A DNA stretch of 64,000 nt, taken from positions 3,820,501 to 3,884,500 of the forward strand of contig NW_018343990.1 of assembly GCF_002099425.1 (NCBI RefSeq). The letters are read 5' to 3'. The notes beneath the pieces were generated by a model. That model was not told the origin of the DNA. It saw nothing but the letters and a program-made list of their open reading frames with translations, and did not search any database. This document shows, piece after piece, positions 25,585 through 35,914 of the stretch. Made by a program: the position numbers and the translations under genes. This DNA comes from Phascolarctos cinereus. Its lineage: Eukaryota > Chordata > Mammalia > Diprotodontia > Phascolarctidae. How positions within the stretch are numbered: the stretch's first letter is position 1; every line of letters starts with the position of its first letter.

Positions 25585-25613
25585 ATGACAGTTTGCCAGC
25601 GGCAACCTGTCAT
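25585..25613. promoter_or_regulatory. 29-bp imperfect palindrome with paired TGACAG and TTGCC motifs
   Basis: The left half is ATGACAGTTTGCC and the right half GGCAACCTGTCAT, around a 3-base centre. It pairs two TALE (MEIS/TGIF-like) TGACAG sites and two TTGCC half-sites in mirror orientation, about 740 bp inside intron 1 from the exon-1 donor. Dimeric factor binding is inferred from symmetry only. Confidence 0.35.
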
Positions 25614-26344
25614 CAAACTGATCTCCCCCCTCCTTCACCCACCCCCTTTACATCTTGTTTGGCCACTAACATGATGTTATGATTTTTTCTCTTTGAAAGA
25701 GTAATCCCCATTAATATCACCACCATCCCACGCAAAGCATTCCTTGTAAGTGCCTTGAAGTGGCACGCTTCTAAGTGAAAACTATTAGACTGTTTAGGGG
25801 AAGTGATTGCCAATGACTTGCCTGCTCCTTCCTCAAAGACAATTTGGATCTGCAAAGCTGACACTAAATTTCATTTCAGTGCTCTTACTGGGGATGTTTC
25901 AAGCTATTCTTTCATTAACCACCATAGGATAATGTTACCTCTGACAGGGTCAAAAAGCACTAGCTTTGTACTATGGGAGCTGGACTGCTGTACCTGGTCG
26001 AGGAAATGGATCCCTTCTTGTCAAAAGAAAGAAAAAGCTTCTCCCTCATTCCTTCCCTATCTTCCCCGATCCTTACCTCTACCCCTTCAAAAACTGTCTC
26101 CTGTCAAAGAAGCCTTTTGCTTGCCCGGTTTGCTATATACATTCACCAAAAAAAAAAAAATCATTTTGGCTTACACAGACCTCTAGCAATTTATGAAACT
26201 ATCTGCACTCCTAAGTGATATTTATATTTCACATCCCATTGGATTCTAAAAGCGCAGCTTTTCAAAATAAAGAGAAGAGAGAACAGAGAAAGGGAGAGAA
26301 GAAAGGGAAAGTAGAGAGTTGGGGGGCTGAGGAGAGAGAGAGAT

Positions 26345-26350
26345 CCTTAC
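26345..26350 (-). promoter_or_regulatory. ADARB2: 5' splice site of ADARB2 exon 1
   Basis: On the minus strand the exon ends AAAAG followed by GTAAGG, a near-consensus U1 site. It leaves codon phase 1 (one base of the split codon). The first intronic stretch on the minus strand is polypyrimidine-rich (26270-26344). Confidence 0.88.
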
Positions 26351-26450
26351 CTTTTCTCTTTGATCTTCTTCTCCTCCTCCTCTTGGACTTACATTTGAGT
26401 TGACTACTTAGCCCTCCAGACCCTCTGTTGTTCCCCAAGACAGATGCCAT
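26351..26450 (-). CDS. ADARB2: ADARB2 (RED2/ADAR3) first coding exon
   Basis: ADARB2 is a brain-enriched member of the ADAR family. It binds double-stranded RNA through two dsRBDs and has a deaminase-like domain with no demonstrated editing activity; it is thought to compete with active ADARs in the nucleus. This exon encodes 33 residues plus one base: [20 protein letters not shown], then KSK, six arginines and SKRK. The arginine run is the N-terminal R-domain, known to bind single-stranded RNA and to act as a nuclear signal; it separates this paralogue from ADARB1. From memory the human protein starts the same way except around residues 7-8. The ATG has a strong context (G at -3 and +4) and an in-frame TGA lies 12 bases upstream. 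The exon ends AAAAG|GTAAGG, leaving one G for the next codon, which fits the Asp that follows in human. The dsRBD and deaminase exons lie outside the window. Confidence 0.93.
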
Positions 26451-26850
26451 GGCTGGGATTCAATAGACGGGAACAGAGACGAGTTCTTTCTTGGTGAATT
26501 TCACCTTTTTCTTGCTCTCGCAGCAGCACCAGCAGCTGCTTCCGCTTTGCAGATCAAGGAGCGGGCTCACTTTTGAGAACTGAGCCCCCTCTCTAATTGT
26601 TCTCTGTCACTTGTTTTCGGCTGGGCTGAGTGTCTCTGATCTCCTGGGCTGGCATGCTGAAATGCTCCGACGATGTCGTGAGAGCTGTGCAAAGGTAGAG
26701 AGACTCAAGCCTCGGAAGAGCTCTGGGCAGCTCGCGTCCTGTCTGCCTCCCCTTAGCAGGGCTGTAAAATGCACGGCTTCTACTTTTTGCGCCTCTGTTA
26801 GTTGTTTGGCACCAGACACTTTGAAGCCAATCATGCAGGGAGCTTGTCTA
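26451..26850 (-). other. ADARB2: ADARB2 5' leader (5'UTR), upstream limit uncertain
   Basis: This is the sequence immediately upstream of the ADARB2 start codon on the minus strand. It is richer in G+C and CpG than the rest of the window and contains no recognisable interspersed repeat. It carries upstream ATGs at 26653-26655 and 26832-26834. The transcription start cannot be fixed from sequence, so the upstream edge is a guess between about 26600 and 26900. An additional non-coding first exon elsewhere cannot be excluded. Confidence 0.55.
26593..26655 (-). other. Upstream ORF in the ADARB2 leader (20 codons)
   Basis: A minus-strand ATG opens a 20-codon frame, MPAQEIRDTQPSRKQVTENN, ending in TAG about 140 bases before the ADARB2 ATG. 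If the leader includes this segment it is a short non-overlapping uORF that could dampen translation. A second, longer upstream frame of 75 codons (minus, 26607-26834, start MIGFKVSGAK) overlaps it and matters only if transcription begins further upstream. Neither resembles a known protein. Confidence 0.4.
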
Positions 26851-26990
26851 TTTGCTGCTGCAAAGTCTAATTAGATCCAATCACAACTGTCTCCTGGCTC
26901 TGACATCAGCACCACCAGCCCTTTCCATCCCCTGTCAGCTTGCAAACTCAGCTCCCATTTGGACTGACGGATATGCTTAGGACCTGATCG
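26820..26990 (-). promoter_or_regulatory. ADARB2 proximal promoter candidate
   Basis: On the plus strand two CCAAT boxes lie at 26827-26831 and 26877-26881, read as ATTGG on the gene's strand. TGACATCAGCA at 26901-26911 reads TGCTGATGTCA on the minus strand, one base from a CRE-type Maf recognition element. Between the CCAAT boxes is CTAATTAG, a homeodomain-type core. There is no convincing TATA box. Together with the scattered CpGs of 26500-26770 this looks like a TATA-less developmental or neuronal promoter. The role is inferred from position and motifs only. Confidence 0.5.
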
Positions 26991-28830
26991 AAAGGAAAGG
27001 AGAAATGCACTGTAGGGAATAAAAAACATACTGCTAGTTTATCTGGGAGAAGCCTAAGGGGGCAGCTTACAAGAAGGGATGCTACAAAGGGGATTTCAAA
27101 CCTTTCTGCTTTAGACCATATGGGCAGAACAATATGCTTACAGACACTCCTAAAGATGTAGGGACTATTTTCTCTGACCAACTAGTTATCAACTAGTTCA
27201 TTCATTAGATTGCTCATTGTTTCAAGGGGTAAAGATCTGTCTTATAAACGCTGAGAACACAGCACCTTAGGAAGCGACTCAGCTTTGTAATCCCTAGGGA
27301 GAAGCCTGTCTTGGGGTATTTATTTTTTCAGAGACTGCTAAAAAAATCCCTTGGTTGTTCACATTGAAAAAGAAAATTATTATGTAAAGATAAATATGTG
27401 TGTGTGTGGGGCTCAGAATGATTTTAGAAGGAGGGATTGCTGAGTCTAGTGGTTCATTTAGGAAATAATGAAATGAAAAGTATAAAAAGGCTTTTATCAG
27501 GCAGCTTCATTGCCAACTGTAAGGTCTGGATAAAGAAAAATAAGATTATATAGGAGGTATGTGGCAAATTGAATTACTATGTAGCTTCTGCTCTTGAACA
27601 GTTTTGGTTTTTTTTTAATTTTTTTTTTTTGCAATGCTCTCAACTGTTTAAAGTTTTGCATATGGATCCATAAAGGGCTAACATAAATACAGGTGCAACC
27701 ATATTCCAGGAAACAGTTGAATTTTGCTTTAAAATGATACTAAGCCATTAATTAGAATAAAAATGAATTAAGGCAATTCACCAAAGAGATGCATTAAAAG
27801 TGTTCACATGATGATATGAAAAACAAATTTTAAAAAAGTTTATTATAAAGGCAAGTTTTGAGGAAATCCTTTTGTGCGTAGGCTTGAAAAAAAAAAGTCA
27901 TTGGGATGCTCTTGGCAATTCGGTTGACCAGTACTAAAACATAAGGAGTAGATGGACCAAAATGATGGATCACCCTTTGGCAGGGGAATGGGTTTTAAAG
28001 GTATTTTAGGGAACAATGACAAGGTTAGGAAAATATTTTCCATACTTCTTTCCAGAAGAAAGAAGTAAATGGATTATAACTTCTTGAATGTTTGATCATT
28101 GCACCAAGGTCCACTTTGGGTTTTCCCATTAGCAGTTCTGAATTTTGAATCAGGGTTAGCTATTTTGAAGGAGGAAGAAAATAACACATCCCATACTCAA
28201 TTCACCAGTGGGACCAAACTGGCCTTTGTTCCATCCTCAGTGAGAGACCTAGTGGTCTGCAGCAAGCCTTAATTTTACACTTTTGTATCAGAGACATCAC
28301 CTATTATACTGCTAGGATTTTTAACTATTTGGCTTATTTCAGATCTCCAAATACAAAATAATATAGATTCTTCATTTGTGTTAAGTGTGACATTTTTATT
28401 CTATTGCCAAGAATATGTGATCATGGTTACAATTCCTACTGAATATTTCAATAATGCATTGCCTTCATCATTAACTTTTATAATGTAAAGGATGCATAGC
28501 TCTAAATATATTCCGAAATAAAGTTCTAAGACTATATTAGTGAGACTTCAAGGCTTCACACTAAAATATTTCAGCAATAATCCTTACAAACATTACTGAG
28601 ACACTTGTGGAAAACCTGTTTTAGACGAGTAAAAGTGACTGGAAAGAACCATATTCAAGACTTTGGTGTATTGGCTACAAACGTGATGAGATTAGACAAA
28701 ATATCATAAAGCCAGAGTAATTATAAATGGAATAGTAGAATAGTAGGTTAGGATTATTTTGGGGGTAGGACTATTGTATCATTGATGTGGGGAACTCGTT
28801 TGGAGGAACTTTCCTCTGCCAATGTGTAAT
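26985..28830. other. Repeat-free 5' flank of ADARB2
   Basis: I see no recognisable repeat or credible ORF here. There are short T-runs near 27607-27631 and a mini direct repeat CAACTAGTT near 27180-27200. With 17510-26344 it forms an insertion-poor block on both sides of the promoter. Confidence 0.5.
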
Positions 28831-28960
28831 GTAGAGTGGCACCAGCTCTTTAACTTGAAATCTTTAGAGATAACTTGAGAAATTGATCTAAGTGACTTGT
28901 CCAGGGTCACTCAGTCAGCATGTGTCAGAGGCAGGATTTACCTTGTAGAATTTTCAGGAA
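28830..28960 (-). repeat. MIR/Ther-type CORE-SINE, reverse
   Basis: AGTGACTTGTCCAGGGTCAC and CAGCATGTGTCAGAGGCAGG. It marks the upstream end of the insertion-poor block around the ADARB2 promoter. Confidence 0.75.
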
Positions 28961-28989
28961 ATTTTAAGTCAGGATTTTTTAATTAATGT

Positions 28990-30145
28990 TTAAACAACAC
29001 TACTGAACCTTTAAATAAATTTAAAACCTTTAAATGGAAGCCTACTAATGAATTGGTGTTCATCTCTCTGGCATGAAGTAGCTATCAATTTCTTCCCCTT
29101 CTCTCACCATTGCTTTTTCTTTTAGTCATTTTTTCTAAATCATCCCTTTATCCCAATATGAATTTGAAAGGGGCAAACATTAGCAGTCAGTTGAAGTAGA
29201 GTAAATGGCCAGCACAATCTCATTATCTGTCCCTGAATTCTGTGAATGAGAATATTTGTTCAATCTCTGGTCTTCCAAGTAGAATGTGAAAATGAGGAGT
29301 CAGGTCATTGGAATAAACTGCACCCATAGACATGCCAATGGGAATTCAGCAGTAGTCAACCAGAAAATGAGCTAATGGAGAAGTGAATGAAAATAAATAC
29401 TTTTGGATAGAATGGAGAAAAGATCCGTCATTTCTGTGATATTTACAACTTGCAAAAGAATACGTTTGGTCTGTGCATGCAGAAAACTCATGTGTGACTA
29501 TCTCAAATTAACTATCCCAGATCAGAGAGAAAACTGGTTGAGGACAAGAATGTCCTCAAATGTATATTTGTACTTCTTTATATGCCATATCCTGCCTAGT
29601 ATAGTCACATGCACACTGCAGGTATTCTAGGCAAATTCTTGATTTGGTTGATTTCATATCATATTTTCCCCCTGATTCTGCCACCACAACAATGACTGTG
29701 CCAATGTGTCAACATACACAGCCATAGGTCACTTAAATATGAATAAATTTAACTTTTCTTCTCTAATCAAAGCTAAATCTTCACTTGAACTATTTTTTAG
29801 GCTTCTCTGTCAAGGAATGTGGTAGAGGAGAATTAACTACTGGGACTGTTGACTTTTAGACAGGTATTGATTATTCTTGGGCTAATGCTATTCATTTAGA
29901 AGGATGTCTGATGCTATTGAAGGTAATGAAATAACCAAAGAAGGTCACTAGCTTGCTAGGCTGAAGCACAGGTAATGACTAAAACACCACTCTGAAACCT
30001 GAGGCAAGAACCTCATCACACAGCAAGCAATATTGCAAATTATTGGTGGTGTCTAATGTTTAATGACTTAAAAAAGAGAAAGGTCAGCTGATGCAGCTGT
30101 CTTCACAACTGACTTGAAGTGCATTGTTTTTCACAGGCCTTTTTT
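28990..30145. other. Flanking sequence without recognised repeats
   Basis: AT-rich, with no credible ORF (the 75-codon plus frame at 29403 looks random) and no repeat recognised. Confidence 0.4.
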
Positions 30146-30149
30146 TTTT

Positions 30150-30250
30150 TCAGACAAAAACATTTACTAAGCACTCACTTTGGAAACTTCAGGAGCTTGC
30201 AATTAGCATTATAGAAAACATCCACATAGAAAATAATGTATATTAATGTA
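30150..30250 (+). repeat. Fragment of the 15795 repeat family
   Basis: AAACATTTACTAAGCACTCA ... CAGGAGCTTGCAATTAGCAT. Weak. Confidence 0.4.
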
Positions 30251-30367
30251 GTATAAATCTAGTGCATATGAGCCAAGGGGATACAAAGAAAGGTTTAAGG
30301 TTGAATTAGCTAAAATACTTAATTGGATATTTGACCACATTTACAGAAGATCTGTCACCATAGAAAG

Positions 30368-30369
<2 letters not shown>

Positions 30370-30419
<50 letters not shown>

Positions 30420-30441
30420 GGTGTGTGTGTGTGTGTGTGTG
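30370..30441. repeat. (GT)n microsatellite
   Basis: GT dinucleotide tract with one TTG interruption. Confidence 0.96.
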
Positions 30442-30459
30442 ACAGATAAGTCTATTCTA

Positions 30460-30933
30460 TTCTGGTTAGGCCAGAGGTTTTTGAGTTGAGGCTGGATGAT
30501 GTCTTAGAAGGGATCTTGGTTTAGAAGCAAGCACAGTGGATTAAATGGGCCCTAGGTTCCCTTCCAACTTTGAGATTCTGTGATCCCTTTAGTTCTGAGA
30601 CAGTTTTTGATTGATTGTGTTGAAAAATTGATATGTGTTCAAAAGAGGGTAAGAGGACTCAAGGCCATGTTATCTATTGAAGGAAATGTGGAGTTTTCAT
30701 CTGGACCAGTGGACATGGTAGCCCTTCAAATATTAGAAAATATGTTATAGAAAAGCAATTAGACTTATTTTCCTTGACCTCAGAGAGCATAATTAAGACC
30801 AAATGAGACATTTTGAGTAAAACAATCTCAGTTTAGTAGAAGTCATAAATTCCTATTCATTAGAATTATATTTAAAAAATGGAATAGGTGGCCCAATTTG
30901 TACATTCTGTGTCACTAAATACATACGTAATAC

Positions 30934-30987
<54 letters not shown>

Positions 30988-31095
30988 TGATTGTTTCCCC
31001 CTCTTGTTGTAGATTGGATTAATGATTTAGGTAAGAATTGAATTAAATGACCTTTGAGTCCTCTTATTTTCAAGCCCTGTGATTCTGTCATTTAT
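30460..31095 (+). repeat. CR1/L3-like LINE 3' ends, two pieces, forward
   Basis: Two copies of the terminal motif (CCCTTCCAACTTTGAGATTC near 30560 and 'tagattggattaatgattt...ccctgtgattctgtcatt' near 31015-31095). They flank 'ggtaagaggactcaaggccatgttatctattgaagg', which matches the interior of the same family. A (CA)n tract lies inside. Orientation is opposite to the copies at 328, 36790 and 60075. Confidence 0.6.
30935..30984. repeat. (CA)n microsatellite
   Basis: About 24 CA units within the CR1-like fragment. Confidence 0.96.
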
Positions 31096-31469
31096 AGTTG
31101 AGGAGGGCTAGTCAGGGAAGATAATCTACAAAAAGAGAAACCTTGAAAAGCATTTTGGAGGAGTGGAAAGATGTGGAGTAATAAAGTTGCCTATTGAATT
31201 CCCAGAGATTTTAAGATTGGCTAGTTTTGTGAACTTTAGACTGCAATTTATTTCTTCTTAACTACATCCCCCTTTTGTACGTTGCCTATGAGGATGAATG
31301 AGAAAGGAAATAAAAAGAGTTTATGAGTCTATGATATGCATAACTTCTTCATAGTAAGGATCTATATGTATTTTTTTCTGACCTTTATTGTTTTCTTTTT
31401 AACATTTTAATATTTTAATTCTGGACACTTTCTCATCGTGTTATAATAGATTTAGAGGACTCACAAACA

Positions 31470-31710
31470 ATATCAATAACCATAATAGTTGACTTTATAT
31501 GTCTCTTTAAAGATTGCAAAGTGCTTTACTACTTTATTCTATTTGAGTTGTAAATAAACCCTGTGAGGCAAGTACTATTGTTAATGTTTTGTGGTTGAAT
31601 AAACTGAGGCTAAGATAGATTGTGATTTCCTTATGGTCAAATATTTCGTGTCAGAGGTATTATTTAAATCCAAATCTTCCAGATTCCAAGTCTACCCATC
31701 TATTGATTAT
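31470..31710 (-). repeat. MIR/Ther-1 CORE-SINE, reverse
   Basis: AAAGTGCTTTACTACTTTAT, CCTGTGAGGCAAGTACTATT, AATAAACTGAGGCTAAGATA in the order of a reversed Ther-1 unit. Confidence 0.75.
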
Positions 31711-31734
31711 GATCTTAGAGAATTGTTTATCTCT

Positions 31735-31920
31735 GTCCCTGTTTTTTTTTTAGAGATGAGGACAAGGAGGTTCAAAGAGAATAAATAATTTGTTAAGGTT
31801 ATACCACTAATTAGTGGTAGAATCAGAAGCAGATGTCAAGTAAAGAAGCATCAATTAAGTACTTACTATCTAAGTTGTTTGATTCTTAGTCTTTCTATTC
31901 TATATCATGCTGCTTCCCTG
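31735..31920 (-). repeat. MIR-type CORE-SINE, reverse, split by a second repeat fragment
   Basis: TTTTAGAGATGAGGACAAGG and ACTAATTAGTGGTAGAATCA match the reverse CORE. GCATCAATTAAGTACTTACT inside it resembles the start of the 15795 family, so it may be interrupted. Confidence 0.5.
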
Positions 31921-31924
31921 AAAG

Positions 31925-34005
31925 CCATGATGTACTTCTCTTCTTTTCTTGAAGTGTCCAATAGATAGTATTAAATTAAGGCTAGCAGTCAGCCTTAATT
32001 TACCATAATCTCCGGTTTTCAAGAGAAGTAACTTCAACATCAAAATTGATTTGATTCTTTGACATATAGGAAAGCAAATAAAAATCACCCACAGAAATGC
32101 AAAATGCCTAATTTTGAACATGCATTTTAGTTAATGTTTTCCTTATCCCTCCATCAACAGCCAATTCTTGCACTAGCTGGAAAAATAGCCGAACAAAGAG
32201 CTCCCTGGAGATATTTTATGTTTGCTGACTCACTACATCATCATATATGACACTGAATTATTAGTTTCCACAAACAGAAAAATAGCACAAGAAGGTTTCT
32301 CTGCTCTTTCATCTTCATCCATTGTTCTTAAATTTAAATCACTCACATCAAAGAACTTAGGCATAAAACCTACAAGTACTGAAAAATCACAATTTAGAAA
32401 ACATTTGCTTTGCCAAATGTATTTTCAATCACATTCTCAAAGAGCTGTAGGGTAGTATCTTGAACTGCTTGGTAAGGTAGATGAACCTAGAGGCTGATAT
32501 TGATGGAGAAATGTGCTTTTCATATAAAGCTTCTTACCAAGACAATTTTCTTCTTCAAGTTATTTGCGGGTTTTTTCTCCCTAATATAAATGCCACTGTT
32601 TTGAGACCAACATATGCACGTTTATAAACCTTTTCCTTAAAAGGTCATTTCTTATCCCTACTCCTCCTTCATTATTTCTAATAATTAACTCCACACAATC
32701 TAAAGGAGGAAAAAATAACTTGGCAAAATCTAGATTATCTTCAAGGTTTTCAGGATTGCGGGCTAGACAATATACCATTGTTGTGGGCACCTCAGAAATC
32801 ATAGGATATATCTGTCATGAAACATAGCTGACCTCTGGTCATAAATCTTTTCTCCCAGCTACTTACACAAGTCAGTTCCATTTCTTCTGCCTGGATCCAG
32901 GTTGTACTCGCGATAGATCTTGGTTACAGGAACAATGTTAAGATTCTGTATTTTATGACTTCTATGACCTTTTCATAAGAGTGGAGAACAATATCTTACT
33001 AGAAAATATTTGCACAGAATGTTAGAAATAATGACCTAGAATAACCTTCAACATTCTAGTTAAAATCAATTATTTCCATTCATATTTAAAGTGCCTTTGG
33101 TTACTAGTTTCTAGAATGTGAAACTTTAATATATTTTAAAAGTCATTATTTAAAGCTACATTAAAGTATTGCCTATGCTGGATACTCCTTTGAGACATAG
33201 ACTAATACAGTTCTGAGGATTAATGTCTTTTGGTCCCAAATCTTCTCTTGGAACCCATGATTTTCAAAATGAAAGATATCATATCCCCAGAGTGCTGTGT
33301 GACAGCCTGAAGAAAGGAAGAAAACAAAACACAGATGGAATTAATGGTTTGGGATGTTAATCAATGTAATAAATTGAAAGGAAGGGATGGAAGCTTGTCA
33401 GGAATACATTGCTGTTATTTAAATGAGAGTAAGGCTGATGTAATGAATTCATTGTAATTTCTCTCATCAATGTTTAGTCTACCCTTTGATTTCCTCTTCT
33501 GAAGTCCCCCCTCTCTCTTTAAAACATAGGCTGTGTCTGCAGCAGACAAGAATATATACTTACATATTTCATTTTGTTTGTCCTAAAGTCTTTTTTAAAT
33601 TTTTTAATCTTTTAAAAAAATTTATATAGACTATATACCAAATACTAACGGCATGGTACTGATCAAGGTGAGTGACCGAACAAGCATATTTCTTTATAGG
33701 AAAACACTAGTTTCTTTTCTCAAGTGGTTTGAGCCAATATCCTACCAATTATTTAAAATCGAGAATACTAAGAAGGAGAAAGAATAGTGGGAAGGCTATC
33801 GAGAAAGTAGAGAAATGGAAAATATATTGTGTTTGGTACAGAAATTGAAACTAAAGAAGTTAAAAAGACCCTGTGAAATCATGGTTCTTGTTGGTGATAT
33901 TTTGACCTGTGCTACTACTTGTATTTCTGCCATGTTCTCTGTCAGTCTTGGCTTTCTTTACCTTCAGCCCCTTTGCTAAGAGCTCTACAACCTCCTTCCG
34001 TTGTC
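31925..34005. other. Flanking sequence without recognised repeats
   Basis: About 2 kb of AT-rich unique-looking DNA. It includes the perfect 12-bp palindrome AATGAATTCATT at 33442-33453 set between TAAT-type words. No gene recognised. Confidence 0.45.
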
Positions 34006-34009
34006 TTTA

Positions 34010-34260
34010 TTTCAACTAGGTGGCAAAGTCTGACCTGGAATCAGGAGTACCTGAGTTGACATCCAGCTTCAGATACTTAATTAGCTGTGATTCTGGGCAA
34101 GTCATTTAACTTCTACCTATATCAGACTCCTCATCTGTAAAATGGGAATAATAGCAGCCTCTACCTTCCAGGATTGTGAGGATCAAATGAGGTAATATTT
34201 GTAAAGTCTTAAAACAGTGTCTGGTACATAATAAGCACTTTATAAATGTTATTATCAATA
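34010..34260 (+). repeat. Full-length MIR/Ther-1 CORE-SINE, forward
   Basis: AGGTGGCAAAGTCTGACCTG head, GTGATTCTGGGCAAGTCATT core, TCCTCATCTGTAAAATGGGA, GATTGTGAGGATCAAATGAG and 'cataataagcactttataaatgttattat' tail, all in order. Confidence 0.88.
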
Positions 34261-34264
34261 TAAT

Positions 34265-35760
34265 TTTTATCTAGTATTGAAATTAGCCGCCACGTATGGC
34301 AGAAGTAGTAGTGAATAAAGCTTCCTAATAAGTAGCCTAGCATCAGGTTGCTGTGCTGAGCAAGTAAAAAGGATTATCAGTCACTCCTACTGTTCACCAG
34401 CCAAACCTTTGTAGGCTGGATTACTTTATCCACTTGTCTTCTCCTGCCCTCCCAGTAGATTCCCTCTCCAACTATAATGGAAAATGTCATATATACCAAC
34501 TCTGTTCCAGGACAGCAAGTATCTCTATTATTACTCACAGCCTATGAAAACCATGATAAAACTATTCTTTCTGCCCTGGGAAGTTGTGAACTTGAACCAA
34601 CTCTTGCATAGCTCTGAGCCCCTGGTCAACATACCACATGTTTAACTCTCTCTCTCTCTTTGCGTTGATGCTTTCTAATTTCCTTTTTCCCTCGAATTAA
34701 AGAAATAGCAATAGAGGCATAGATTAGTAATGTTAACAGAAAACAACTTTTATCATAATTGGCAATTTAGGACATAAATGAAATGTTTGAGCATGCAAAA
34801 GTGATCCCATGTTTAAAAAGTAGGATAAGGTCTCCACCCTGGGAGAAGAAGCAAGTAAAAATCATGGGCATGCCTTCTTGGGGGAGGGAAGGAGAGGAGA
34901 AATAAAAATGACTAGTCTCAAAAGGAATTTTCATCAGTGAAAGAAATCTGTATCATCTGCCCATATATTCTTATTCCTATATTCTGGCACTGATAATCTC
35001 ATGTCAATAGCTTTTATTTGTTTTAACTTTTGTAGCTTTTATTCTCCAAGCTGTGTATTTCCTCCTTTTTGACCATTACTCTCTACTATGCATAGTTTCT
35101 CTTCTTCCTAAAGTTCCTTAAGATGAGAGGAGCTTGATGATCTTTCGAAGTCAACCCATTAGCCTCAAGGTAAGAGAAAATTCTCCCAGGGATGGAGGTG
35201 GACTTCTTATGAAACCAGTATCCATCTCTTGAATTCTATTATGAAAGGGAATTATCACTACCCCACATTATAGTGTTGGCATGGTCTTCATGACATGTAG
35301 TGGAATGTATTAGCTAAATATGTAGCACTGAGAGAACAGATTGGTTCAAGTAATTCACTAGAGTGTCTTCCTGAAAAAATCAAAATCAAAAACAAAATTA
35401 AAAACTACAGTTTCATCACAATCTGGTAAGGCAATACTTATCAGCAACCCATTGGTCTATTGCTCCCTGAAATAATGTTGCTGCTTTTATGGACCTACCA
35501 CAGATCGAAATACATTCTGGGCTATGGATAATTCATTCTTTATGATACGTGGATATGTTCAGGAAGAATGATAGCTGAAAAAAAAGGGAATGAGCAAAAA
35601 AGTTTAATAGATATGTAGTGGAGCATAAAGCTGAGTAAATGTAAGTTGGGGGGAGAGTATGTAAATATAATGTAAACCAAAATAGACATTTTTCCCAAAA
35701 TGTTTGAAAAAATAAAGGTAAATTCACTTAGTTATTTCTGAAGCCCATAGGAGCATACTA
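34265..35760. other. Flanking sequence without recognised repeats
   Basis: Nothing recognised beyond a short CT run near 34650. Confidence 0.4.
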
Positions 35761-35764
35761 TACA

Positions 35765-35912
35765 TACTAAGGTCAAATTCTGCTTCTGACATGAGCTGTG
35801 TTACCCGAAGCAAGTCACTTACCCCACTCCAGCTTTGTTTCCTCTTCACTAAAATAGGATTAATAATAGTTATGCCTACCAAACTGGGTTCCTGAGCTTA
35901 AATGAAATAAGC
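35765..35912 (+). repeat. MIR-type CORE-SINE, forward
   Basis: TGAGCTGTGTTACCCGAAGC, AAGTCACTTACCCCACTCCA, GTTTCCTCTTCACTAAAATA. Confidence 0.75.
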
Positions 35913-35914
35913 TA

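Larger units (their letters stand above)
17510..26344. other. Repeat-poor part of ADARB2 intron 1
   Basis: About 8.8 kb without any recognisable SINE or LINE apart from two AT microsatellites, in a window where SINE-like copies otherwise occur every 1-3 kb. It is AT-rich, has no sustained ORF and contains many homeodomain-like TAAT/ATTA words. Lack of insertions next to a developmental neuronal gene is typical of dense conserved regulatory DNA. Conservation was not tested. Confidence 0.6.
1..26350 (-). other. ADARB2: ADARB2 intron 1 (5' part, runs off the window)
   Basis: Everything downstream of the exon-1 donor in the direction of transcription (toward coordinate 1) should be intron 1. Human ADARB2 is a several-hundred-kilobase gene with very long introns, so the absence of exon 2 here is expected. 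No dsRBD or deaminase coding sequence is visible in the translated frames. The content is itemised in the repeat entries. Confidence 0.8.

Noticed and set aside
26611-26874. Plus-strand frames over the ADARB2 leader, including one starting MLKCSDDVVRAVQ at 26655
   Set aside because: They oppose the strand of the identified exon, match no protein I know, and arise in a G+C-richer patch. A divergent transcript is possible but not supported.
30370-30984. Regular repeats that might suggest a CRISPR-like array or satellite
   Set aside because: Simple dinucleotide repeats with no spacers, in a vertebrate genome.
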